A stretch of 6,229 nucleotides of DNA from Pyrinomonadaceae bacterium. GTDB taxonomy: Bacteria; Acidobacteriota; Blastocatellia; Pyrinomonadales; Pyrinomonadaceae. Numbering within the stretch: the stretch's first letter is position 1; each line of letters opens with the position of its first letter. Where the stretch lies: positions 1-6,229 of the forward strand of contig JACCTF010000209.1 in assembly GCA_013812565.1 (NCBI GenBank), in the 5' to 3' direction. Positions 1 to 5,602 of this stretch are shown piece by piece. The notes beneath the pieces are model-generated. The model was not told the DNA's origin. It was given only the letters and a program-made list of their open reading frames with translations, and searched no databases. The translations under genes were made by a program, and so were the position numbers.

Positions 1-771
1 GATCGTATGCAGCGTTGACATGACCAGGTGCCCGGTTTCAGCGGCTTCAAGCGCAACTTCGATGGTTTCGCGGTCGCGCATCTCGCCAACCAAAATGACC
101 TTTGGCGCTTGTCTGAGCGCAGCCCGCAAAGCGTTAGCAAAATCCGGAACATCCGAGTGAATTTCACGCTGGTGCACCGTTGAATTTTTGTGGCTGTGGA
201 TAAACTCAATGGGATCCTCGATCGTCACTATGTGGTAATACTTTGTATCATTGATGAGATCGATAACGGCAGCCAGCGTAGACGATTTACCGGAACCCGT
301 CGGCCCTGTAACAAGCACAATGCCGTTTTTCAGTTCGGCGAGCTCTTTAAGTTGAACCGGAAGGTTAAGAGCGCTCCATTCGGGTGTTTTAGCCGGAACG
401 ACCCGCATCACAATTGCGTGCGTGCCGCGCTGCATAAAGATGTTGACACGAAACCGGCTCATTCCTGCAACGCTGAATGACACGTCGGCTGAGCCACGTT
501 TTTCAAGGCTCTCGGCCGCTCCTTGATGACTGCCGATGAGGATCTTCGCGATCCCCGCGGTGTGCACGGGAGTAAGCTTTTCAAGGCCGGGAACCAGCAC
601 GGGTTGCAACTTGCCAAGCAGTTCGATCTGCGGAGCTCGCCCGGGCGAGAAGATCAAGTCGCTGACTTTATCAGAAACGGCCAGCATACACTGGAGTACA
701 CTAGCCAGGTTTAACGATGAGTTTGATGGCGTGCCCGCCGGTGCGGAAGTTGGTGGTTGCGGTGTGCTCAT
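1..771 (-). CDS. pilT: Type IV pilus retraction ATPase PilT (3' end cut by the window edge)
   Basis: Secretion-type AAA+ hexameric ATPase that works at the inner-membrane base of type IV pili and depolymerises pilin for twitching motility. Reading the minus strand from ATG at 771 gives 257 residues with no stop before base 1. All the family signatures occur in order: Walker A GPTGSGKS (156-163), Asp box VTIEDPIEF (182-190), Walker B VILVGEMRD (225-233) and His box TGHLVMSTLHT (246-256). Residues 22-130 form the PilT-type N-terminal domain, with SDLIFSPG (37-44) in place of the more usual SDLHL. The first 20 residues are a Pro/Ser/Thr-rich tail. Family members are about 340-390 aa, so roughly 100 C-terminal residues, including the AIRAN region, lie off the left edge. 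No strong ribosome-binding site precedes the ATG. The frame stays open for 17 more codons upstream but has no ATG, GTG or TTG start. PilU or a paralogue is possible; the PilT superfamily assignment is secure. Confidence 0.95.
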   Translation of the reverse strand, partial: MSTPQPPTSAPAGTPSNSSLNLASVLQCMLAVSDKVSDLIFSPGRAPQIELLGKLQPVLVPGLEKLTPVHTAGIAKILIGSHQGAAESLEKRGSADVSFSVAGMSRFRVNIFMQRGTHAIVMRVVPAKTPEWSALNLPVQLKELAELKNGIVLVTGPTGSGKSSTLAAVIDLINDTKYYHIVTIEDPIEFIHSHKNSTVHQREIHSDVPDFANALRAALRQAPKVILVGEMRDRETIEVALEAAETGHLVMSTLHTI

Positions 772-1112
772 GATAATCGGTATTCCAAAGTTCAGGCGCT
801 CTTTCAGCGATCTAGCTGAAACTCAGGAACTGCAGGTGAGTATTATGCATTCATAATGATTGATGATTAACGATGGGGTAAAGATACTGGACGGAAGATA
901 AGCCTAATTGAAGAATGGCGGGAAAGCAGTTCGATGAAGTAGTTGCTTCGACCAGAGAAACTGTAATTACCTCTTAACTTGTCGTGTAAAAATAAGCGGA
1001 GAGTGCGAACAACCGCGCCGCCGTTAATATACATCTGATTGGGTGCAAAGCGCAGCATGTTTTCTCTGCTGCAGAGCATTTTGCAATCGATAAGAGAAGG
1101 GCGCGATAAACA
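772..1112. other. Divergent intergenic gap between pilT and the 85-aa gene; no convincing gene
   Basis: These 341 bases separate the pilT start (minus) from the small plus-strand gene, so promoters for both should lie here. I see no hexamer pair good enough to call. A minus-strand frame at 867-1079 (70 codons) shows no domain, no ribosome-binding site and unremarkable composition, so I do not call it. The left half is AT-rich with one short dyad (842-857). TTAATAT at 1023-1029 is a possible plus-strand -10 without a clear -35. Confidence 0.5.
842..857. repeat. AT-rich inverted repeat upstream of pilT
   Basis: ATTATG at 842-847 and CATAAT at 852-857 are perfect inverted arms around a 4-base centre, about 70 bp upstream of the pilT start codon. 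CATAAT, which occurs here when the minus strand is read, resembles a -10 box, so this may be part of the pilT promoter or a regulator site. With only 6-bp arms in AT-rich DNA, chance is a real alternative. Confidence 0.25.
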
Positions 1113-1370
1113 ATGGCAACTTACAGAGACCCTGTGCGCGTGTTTGCTCCGTTGGAGATGGTCGAGCGCCTGCTGGAGATTCGGGCTGAAGCGGGTTTCT
1201 CCGCGGCTATTTTCCTCCGCTCGTCCGATGATTTGGCGACCTATCTGGACGCATACGGCTTCGATGTGTACGCATTCTCAGACACGGAGGCAACGTTCCA
1301 ATTCGGTAGATACCGCTCTCCCTGCGCACCCGGGGGCGACCGCGCACACAGTTCACTGACAACGCATTAA
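1113..1370 (+). CDS. Hypothetical 85-aa protein
   Basis: I do not recognise this protein. It reads from ATG at 1113 to TAA at 1368-1370. GAAGGG at 1096-1101 is a possible ribosome-binding site, 11 bases before the start. Residues 1-64 look like a small alpha/beta fold: a helix around LEMVERLLEIRAEAG, a strand AAIFL, a helix DDLATYLDAYG and a strand FDVYAF. There is no signal peptide or membrane segment. The last 20 residues (Pro, Gly, Arg and Ser rich) look disordered. Codon use resembles that of neighbouring genes, unlike the overlapping frame at 1039-1359. A strong hairpin with a plus-strand T-run begins 35 bases after the stop, which supports real transcription in this direction. It may be a stand-alone gene. 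No function can be proposed. Confidence 0.6.
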   Translation: MATYRDPVRVFAPLEMVERLLEIRAEAGFSAAIFLRSSDDLATYLDAYGFDVYAFSDTEATFQFGRYRSPCAPGGDRAHSSLTTH

Positions 1371-1404
1371 ATTCAGCAAACAGCAAAAGAGAGCTTTTGG
1401 TGTG

Positions 1405-1450
1405 GTAGCGGGAGGTTGATTTAAGCAATCAATCTCCCGCTACTGTTTTC
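1405..1450 (+). terminator. Intrinsic terminator between convergent genes
   Basis: Arms 1405-1421 and 1427-1443 pair over 17 positions (16 Watson-Crick plus one G-U on the plus strand) around the 5-base loop TAAGC, followed by TGTTTTC. The T-run lies only on the plus-strand side, so the element best ends the 85-aa gene. The hairpin starts just beyond the phosphatase stop codon on the other strand and could also stabilise that mRNA 3' end or block read-through. Confidence 0.85.
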
Positions 1451-2754
1451 TAGTGGGCTTTGACCACGACGAAAGTGACGTCATCACTTACACCATGACC
1501 TTCCGTCCAGGTAAGCACGTCCTTGTAGATAAAGTTAATTAAATCGCGCGCGCTTTCGTGACGCGCGGCGCGGACAGATTGTTCAAGTCGTTCGCGCCCA
1601 TACTCCTCACTGCTTCCGTTAGCCGCTTCCGTCGCGCCATCCGTGTACAACACAAGGGTTTGCCCTGACTCAATGGGTAGGTAATACGCGTAGTAGCGCG
1701 CGTCGGCGAACATGCCGAGCGGCAATCCGCCGCGTTCAATGAAGCGCCCATTACCGTCTTTGTCCATCAACAGCGGAGGGTTGTGGCCCGCATTGGTGTA
1801 GGCGAGCGTATGGTTCGTGGCATCGAGCACGCCGTAGAAGGCCGTGACGAATTGATTGTTCTCGATTGATTCCCAAAGTAGATAATTCACTTTAGCCATC
1901 GAGATATTCGGCGCGTAGCCGGTGTGGATTGCCGCGCGTAAGGAAGCGCGCAAGAAAGCCATTAGCAACGCCGCCGGAACGCCTTTGCCTGAGACATCCG
2001 CGATCACAAGGCCGAGTTGATCTTCGTAAATACGGACAAAGTCGTAATAGTCGCCTGATACCTCTTCGGTCGAAAAGTTGTAGGCGCTGATGTCAAAACC
2101 TTCGAGCTGCGGATGGCGCGCCGGAAGCAACGTCAGTTGAACCTCTCGTGCAATCTCAAGCTGCGCTTCGAGGCGTTTCTTCTCGACGAGTTGCTCATGA
2201 AGCATCGCTTTTTCAACGATGATGGCAACCTGCGAAGTAAGTAATAGGAGAACTTGCAGATCGTCTTCTGTATAAGCGTTGAAGCGGTCACTCTCAAGAT
2301 CAAAGACGCCGATTATCTCGTCGTTAGCGATGATCGGTGCCACCATTTCTGAGTGCGTCTCTTTGCGCGCACTGATATAACGCGGATCGTCACGCACGTC
2401 AGGCGAAATTACCGGCTCGCCGGTTTGCGCGACGTAGCCGATGATTCCCTCGCCTACTTTAAGATGCAGATTTCTCAGATCCTCGATGTCATAGCCGCGT
2501 ACAACTTCTGTCCGCAACGCGCGACCTGCTTCCTGATTTTCGGTACCGGCTAGTTGTTTCTCGGGTTCAACGATGTAAATCCCGGCGGCATCATAGGGAA
2601 GTAGCGAGCCAAGCGTCTCCATCACAAGATTGAGCACTTCTTCGACATCAAACGAGCGGCTGATCTTCTTCGTGATGTCGAGCAGCATACGCAGCTTGTC
2701 AACAACGGTGAGTTCCGTTGTCTCATTTGCTTCTTCTTTTACCTGCTCAAACAT
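1450..2754 (-). CDS. GAF-domain PP2C/SpoIIE-type serine/threonine phosphatase (RsbU-like)
   Basis: Cytosolic metal-dependent phosphatase that in this family dephosphorylates an anti-sigma-factor antagonist (STAS protein) in partner-switching pathways; the GAF domain senses a ligand or redox state. The 434-aa product has a short N-terminal region, a GAF domain (about 14-180, including VGEGIIGYVAQTGEP and IGVFDLES), a charged helical linker (about 183-210) and a PP2C domain (about 215-434). Metal-binding and core motifs are present: SGDYYDF (233-239), ADVSGKG (252-258), NAGHNPP (321-327), LYTDG (370-374) and SDDVT (423-427), so it should be active. I start at ATG 2754. A longer frame begins at TTG 2808, but that codon overlaps a perfect TATAAT -10 box and could not be in the transcript. 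No STAS or kinase partner is encoded nearby, so its substrate is unknown. There is no membrane segment. Confidence 0.93.
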   Translation of the reverse strand: MFEQVKEEANETTELTVVDKLRMLLDITKKISRSFDVEEVLNLVMETLGSLLPYDAAGIYIVEPEKQLAGTENQEAGRALRTEVVRGYDIEDLRNLHLKVGEGIIGYVAQTGEPVISPDVRDDPRYISARKETHSEMVAPIIANDEIIGVFDLESDRFNAYTEDDLQVLLLLTSQVAIIVEKAMLHEQLVEKKRLEAQLEIAREVQLTLLPARHPQLEGFDISAYNFSTEEVSGDYYDFVRIYEDQLGLVIADVSGKGVPAALLMAFLRASLRAAIHTGYAPNISMAKVNYLLWESIENNQFVTAFYGVLDATNHTLAYTNAGHNPPLLMDKDGNGRFIERGGLPLGMFADARYYAYYLPIESGQTLVLYTDGATEAANGSSEEYGRERLEQSVRAARHESARDLINFIYKDVLTWTEGHGVSDDVTFVVVKAH

Positions 2755-2807
2755 ACAACCCGCTATTTGCTTCCGCGCAATTGGAGAATGGGGAGCCGCG
2801 CTCAGCA

Positions 2808-2837
2808 ATTATACCCGCTTGTAGCTGCGCGTGACCA
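2808..2837 (-). promoter_or_regulatory. Predicted sigma-70 promoter of the phosphatase gene
   Basis: On the minus strand, TGGTCA (2832-2837, 4/6 to TTGACA) and a perfect TATAAT (2808-2813) are separated by 18 bases. Transcription should start near 2801, leaving a leader of about 45 bases to ATG 2754. This placement is the main argument against the upstream TTG start. Confidence 0.6.
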
Positions 2838-2861
2838 TCAAGAAAAAGTTATGTTTGCGGT

Positions 2862-2883
2862 GCTATGAACAATGATTCACAGC
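2862..2883 (-). other. Weak hairpin downstream of the primase gene
   Basis: GCTATGAA (2862-2869) and TTCACAGC (2876-2883) form an 8-bp stem with one wobble and a 6-base loop, 14 bases past the primase stop. On the minus strand the nearest T-run (five T, then CTT, around 2841-2848) lies about 15 bases beyond the stem, so this is at best a poor intrinsic terminator. It may be an mRNA 3' end structure. Confidence 0.25.
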
Positions 2884-2896
2884 TATCAATCGGTTT

Positions 2897-4045
2897 TTAA
2901 TCATCCATTGCTTTCGGTCGGCTGTCCCCTTCTTCAAGTGCTGCTTCAGTCATCAACGCAAACTCCAACGCTGCCGATGGAAGATGACGGAAAAAGTCGT
3001 TGATGTCAGACGCAACGCAAAGACGGGTAAGCCGTAAACCGCGAGCCGCGAACATCGCTTCGTAGCGTGCCGCGGCATGATGGCCCGCGCGGTCTCCGTC
3101 AAGCGCGGCAACAACGCGAAACCGCCCGAGTAGCCCGAGCCATTCTTCGCGAAATCCACCGGCCCCGACTAATCCGACGGCCGGGAATCCATGCTCCACA
3201 AGCGTGAGCGTATCGGTGAAACCCTCAACGAGATAGACGACTGCGCCGGTCGCGAGCTTGTTCAATGCGTCCACGTTATAAAGCGCCGGCACGCCGCCGC
3301 GCATGTTGTGCCAGCGTGGCTGAACATTTGCGGCGGTGGTGCGCGCCTGCAAGTAGACGGCACGGCCTTCGACGTAGAACGGAAACAGAAGTCTGTGGCG
3401 ATAGAACGTAAGGTGAGTCTGTTTGTTGAAGAGGCCGCTCTGCTGTAGTTCATCAAGCGCAAATGAATCTATCATGCGACGCATCACGCGGCGGTACGCG
3501 CGACGAGGAAAGTACACGACCCCGGCTTGCTCGATTGTTCGTCGGTCGATGCCGCGCTTTACTAAATAACTGATTCCTTCGGTTTGATCTTCGCGACGAC
3601 AGGTGTCAAGAAAGGCTTCACACACAACCCTCATACGCTCGTGATCAAGCGGCTCGACCGAAGTTTGGTTTTGTTCCTCACGATCCGGTGCGGCGTAAAA
3701 GGCGAGCGATGGTTGACGTGTTGAGCTAATCCCCAACTCCCGAGCCAGCTCGCGCACTGCGCGGCTAAACGAGGCGTTGTGCATTAGTTGGTAAAAGCGT
3801 ATGCAATCGCCGCCCTCGTTGCGCGAGAAGCAGTGAAAGAGACCTCGGTGCAAATCAACGGAGAAGCTTGGGCTTCCGCGGCCGCTGTGCGCGTGCGCAA
3901 GGATCGGGCAGTGCGCGTGAAGATGCGTGCCGGAGAATCGGGCGTTTATACAGTAGTGCTTGTAGAAGAACTGGTAGTCAACACACTGTTTGATTTCATC
4001 GCGCAGTAACCACAATCGTCTTCGCGCTTCGCTTTCTCGCTCCAT
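2897..4045 (-). CDS. Compact DnaG-like primase with CHC2-type zinc finger and Toprim domain
   Basis: DNA primase of the DnaG superfamily, expected to make RNA primers for replication, probably of a mobile or accessory element. The 382-aa product has a CHC2-like zinc-binding region (about 40-92, CPILAHAH then FHCFSRNEGGD), a polymerase-core region with RLLFPFYVEGR (218-228), and a Toprim domain with VEGFTD (273-278) carrying the catalytic Glu, LDGDRAG (315-321) carrying the DxD pair, and a trailing DINDF (347-351). It lacks the C-terminal helicase-binding domain of housekeeping DnaG (about 600 aa), so the host primase must be encoded elsewhere. The zinc finger is odd: after Cys72 the expected partner Cys is replaced by Arg75/Asn76, with an extra Cys at 81. 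ATG 4045 has no good ribosome-binding site. The gene lies 56 bases behind the ImmA/IrrE-like gene on the same strand and is probably co-transcribed with it. Confidence 0.88.
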   Translation of the reverse strand: MERESEARRRLWLLRDEIKQCVDYQFFYKHYCINARFSGTHLHAHCPILAHAHSGRGSPSFSVDLHRGLFHCFSRNEGGDCIRFYQLMHNASFSRAVRELARELGISSTRQPSLAFYAAPDREEQNQTSVEPLDHERMRVVCEAFLDTCRREDQTEGISYLVKRGIDRRTIEQAGVVYFPRRAYRRVMRRMIDSFALDELQQSGLFNKQTHLTFYRHRLLFPFYVEGRAVYLQARTTAANVQPRWHNMRGGVPALYNVDALNKLATGAVVYLVEGFTDTLTLVEHGFPAVGLVGAGGFREEWLGLLGRFRVVAALDGDRAGHHAAARYEAMFAARGLRLTRLCVASDINDFFRHLPSAALEFALMTEAALEEGDSRPKAMDD

Positions 4046-4101
4046 CTTCGTTGCAAGCAGGTTAGTGATAGACAGGTTGACCAGCGGAGAGGCCGGAAAT
4101 A

Positions 4102-4767
4102 TTACTCTCGTCGGGGAGCAGCGTTACTACCGTTGTTGTAACGCACGCGGGGTTGCTCTGTTTCTTCCGGATAACGGCCTTTGTACTCTTGCCACAAGCG
4201 AGACACCTTCATTCGATATTCGACAAGCTCACGGCTGACGTTGAAATGGCGTGCAATCTCTACCGATGTCTTCCCGGCAAGCACCAGGCGGCGCAGCGCC
4301 GTAAACGGCACAAGCGCGGCCGCGCCGACGGCATAAGCGGCTTCTTCGTCCGCTTCGTTGTAATCGCGGGCGATGGTGCTGCCCTGCTTGTTTTTTGCCA
4401 TAATTGCCAGCCGGTTAGCTTTGTGACCGAGAAAAACGTGGCAGACTTCTTCCATCAAAGTCGCGTTGTTACGTTGGCGGCCGTGTTTAGGATTTAGGAT
4501 GACCAACCGCCAGCCGTTGGGCAGCGGGCGTGAGCAGGTGCCACCAGACCAAGCCGCTGAACCGGTCCCCAGCAGATGCTCGCGCGATTCCTCTGAGAGT
4601 CCTTTTATTTGATCAAAATCCACGACCATCAATTTAGCGAAACGCGCGAGCGCGAACGGATCGAGCGGCTCATCATCGCGGCGCAGGCCAGCGAAATCAC
4701 GCAAGCCCACAGCGCGCATTTCGTATTGTCTTCCCTTAAATGTCGGAGGTCTGGCAATTTCGTCCAC
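4102..4767 (-). CDS. ImmA/IrrE-family metallopeptidase-like protein (altered HExxH site)
   Basis: Members of this family (M78, DUF955/COG2856) cleave or antagonise XRE-type repressors, as ImmA does ImmR in ICEBs1 and IrrE does DdrO in Deinococcus. The 221-aa product has a family-like N-terminal region, the zinc-site helix LMEEVCHVFLGHK (104-116), a following acidic helix YNEADEEAAYAVGAAALVP (136-154), and a C-terminal helix-turn-helix-like segment TSVEIARHFNVSRELVEYRM (167-186), the usual order. The canonical HExxH reads EEVCH (106-110): the catalytic Glu107 and second His110 remain, but the first His is Glu106. His115 follows in LGH. The start is GTG 4767, without a clear ribosome-binding site; an internal ATG at 4719 (residue 17) is the alternative, but the first 16 residues read like part of the protein. 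The gene follows the XRE gene on the same strand, past a terminator, so it probably has its own promoter. Confidence 0.85.
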   Translation of the reverse strand: MDEIARPPTFKGRQYEMRAVGLRDFAGLRRDDEPLDPFALARFAKLMVVDFDQIKGLSEESREHLLGTGSAAWSGGTCSRPLPNGWRLVILNPKHGRQRNNATLMEEVCHVFLGHKANRLAIMAKNKQGSTIARDYNEADEEAAYAVGAAALVPFTALRRLVLAGKTSVEIARHFNVSRELVEYRMKVSRLWQEYKGRYPEETEQPRVRYNNGSNAAPRRE

Positions 4768-4895
4768 TGGTGATTACGTCCAACTCGCCATTTCGCTTAA
4801 TCGTTCTTCACACGTAGCGCAGCGTTCCAGCTTACTTTACACCGCGCAAACGGCGCATGCCAGTAACAGCATCTTGAGCACGCTCCAAACTTCCA
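4768..4895 (-). other. Intergenic region between XRE and ImmA/IrrE-like genes, with a stop-interrupted small frame
   Basis: A promoter for the metallopeptidase-primase pair should lie here, as a terminator sits just upstream, but I find no convincing hexamer pair. On the minus strand, ATG 4896 opens 19 codons, hits TAA (4837-4839), and the same frame continues 20 codons to TAA at 4774-4776, six bases before the GTG start at 4767. The second half contains LERCATCEERLSEMASWT, a CxxC segment. This may be a decayed small gene or chance; it is not called as a gene. Confidence 0.2.
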
Positions 4896-4933
4896 TAAAG
4901 AAAATGGCTGCGTTACGCAGGCAACGCAGCCAT
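4896..4933 (-). terminator. Intrinsic terminator of the XRE regulator gene
   Basis: ATGGCTGCGTT (4904-4914) and AACGCAGCCAT (4923-4933) form a perfect 11-bp stem around an 8-base loop. On the minus strand the stem is followed by TTTCTTTATGG. It lies about 40 bases past the XRE stop codon in the right orientation and would uncouple the XRE transcript from the metallopeptidase-primase genes. Confidence 0.82.
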
Positions 4934-4972
4934 CGACTTCTATAGTGTTTCGCGTTCTGATTAAGAATGCGC

Positions 4973-5398
4973 CTAGCGCCGATTGCGCTCGCTTTCTTCC
5001 GCGCTACTGGAACTACTGAATTGCGTGTAAGCCACGCGGAACAGTTCGGCCAACGCCTTCGCTGTGTCTGGCGTTAGATTGCGATCAGCGCGCAAATGGG
5101 CTTCGACGATGTCCGGCATCGCCTCCTGCGGAAAATAGACAACCGCTTTGTGTTCGTCATCGTTGATCTGACGATTGCCCATAATGCGCTCCATCGGAAC
5201 ATTGAGCCACGAGGTCAGCCGCGCAATGTTATCTGCATCAGGTTTTCCTGTGCCGTTTTCAATTCGTGATAACGTGGATGCCGAAACCCCTGTTTCATCT
5301 GCGACATCGCGCAAACTCATGTTCAGTTCTTCACGCTTGCGGCGGATCGCACGTCCCAATTCACCAGTGTTTACTAAACTTTTATCCAGTTGCACCAT
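4973..5398 (-). CDS. XRE-family helix-turn-helix transcriptional regulator
   Basis: DNA-binding repressor-type protein of 141 aa. The Cro/CI-type HTH spans about 12-73: LGRAIRRKREELNMSLRDVA, then DETGVSASTLSRIENG with the recognition helix near 39-48, then PDADNIARLTSWLNV. A second conserved-looking segment (97-127), DIVEAHLRADRNLTPDTAKA then LAELFRVAYTQF, is probably helical and may mediate dimerisation. The tail is Ser/Glu/Arg-rich and likely disordered. ATG 5398 is chosen because AGGAGG (5407-5412) lies 8 bases before it; ATG 5425 in the same frame has no ribosome-binding site and would place that site inside the coding region. The overall form (HTH plus a short helical C-terminal domain) is like DdrO or ImmR. 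Together with the ImmA/IrrE-like neighbour it suggests a protease-controlled repressor. It is transcribed divergently from the SWIM operon and probably regulates both directions. Confidence 0.9.
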   Translation of the reverse strand: MVQLDKSLVNTGELGRAIRRKREELNMSLRDVADETGVSASTLSRIENGTGKPDADNIARLTSWLNVPMERIMGNRQINDDEHKAVVYFPQEAMPDIVEAHLRADRNLTPDTAKALAELFRVAYTQFSSSSSAEESERNRR

Positions 5399-5406
5399 TT
5401 TAAGTT

Positions 5407-5412
5407 CCTCCT
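5407..5412 (-). promoter_or_regulatory. Strong ribosome-binding site that decides the XRE start
   Basis: AGGAGG on the minus strand, 8 bases upstream of ATG 5398. It falls within the codons of the longer frame from 5425, making the shorter protein the likely product. Confidence 0.8.
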
Positions 5413-5467
5413 CGGCGCGCTTCATTTACAACCAATAGTTTAAGAGCACACCCTTTAGACGCGGCAA

Positions 5468-5497
5468 ACCATACCACAACTCAAATCTCAGATGCAA
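5468..5497 (-). promoter_or_regulatory. Predicted promoter of the XRE gene
   Basis: On the minus strand, TTGCAT (5492-5497) and TATGGT (5468-5473) are separated by 18 bases, each 4/6 to consensus. The start would be near 5461, giving a leader of roughly 60 bases. The -35 box overlaps the left arm of the inverted repeat at 5493-5515. Confidence 0.45.
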
Positions 5498-5515
5498 GAC
5501 TGTTTTATACTTGCA
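5493..5515. promoter_or_regulatory. Candidate operator: inverted repeat between divergent promoters
   Basis: TGCAAG (5493-5498) and CTTGCA (5510-5515) are perfect inverted arms around an 11-base AT-rich centre. Each arm overlaps the predicted -35 box of one of the two divergent promoters, so a dimer bound here would block both. This is where an autoregulating XRE repressor would be expected. Two facing TTGCA -35 boxes make most of such a repeat by themselves, so binding is an inference. A further TGCAA half-site lies at 5563-5567. Confidence 0.4.
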
Positions 5516-5539
5516 ACAGCGATACACTTCCGGTACAAT
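5511..5539 (+). promoter_or_regulatory. Predicted sigma-70 promoter of the microprotein-SWIM operon
   Basis: TTGCAA (5511-5516, 4/6) and TACAAT (5534-5539, 5/6) are separated by the optimal 17 bases. Transcription should start near 5546, giving a leader of about 57 bases before GTG 5603. Confidence 0.65.
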
Positions 5540-5602
5540 GTCTCACGTATGAAACAGGCGGGTGCAATCGCTTGTCTATTCCACGCGGAGGGTTGATTAA
5601 AC

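Noticed and set aside
190..856. Plus-strand frames of 63-106 codons
   Set aside because: They lie largely antisense to pilT, whose motifs are unmistakable, and show no domain of their own.
867..1079. Minus-strand frame of 70 codons upstream of pilT
   Set aside because: No ribosome-binding site, no recognisable domain and irregular composition; treated as non-coding spacer.
1039..1359. Plus-strand 106-codon frame overlapping the 85-aa gene
   Set aside because: Rich in Trp, Cys, Arg and Ser in a pattern typical of an out-of-frame reading; the 1113 frame has better codon use and a possible ribosome-binding site.
2755..2808. TTG start giving a 452-aa phosphatase
   Set aside because: The TTG overlaps a perfect -10 box, so it would not be in the mRNA; the extra residues have no domain content.
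4102..5398. XRE and ImmA/IrrE-like genes as a toxin-antitoxin pair (HigBA or Xre-RES/COG2856 type)
   Set aside because: The protein contains no RES, HigB or RelE toxin signature, the genes are 370 bases apart and a terminator separates them, so they are not a coupled two-gene TA operon.
5399..5425. ATG 5425 as start of the XRE gene
   Set aside because: No ribosome-binding site in front of it, while AGGAGG sits 8 bases before ATG 5398.
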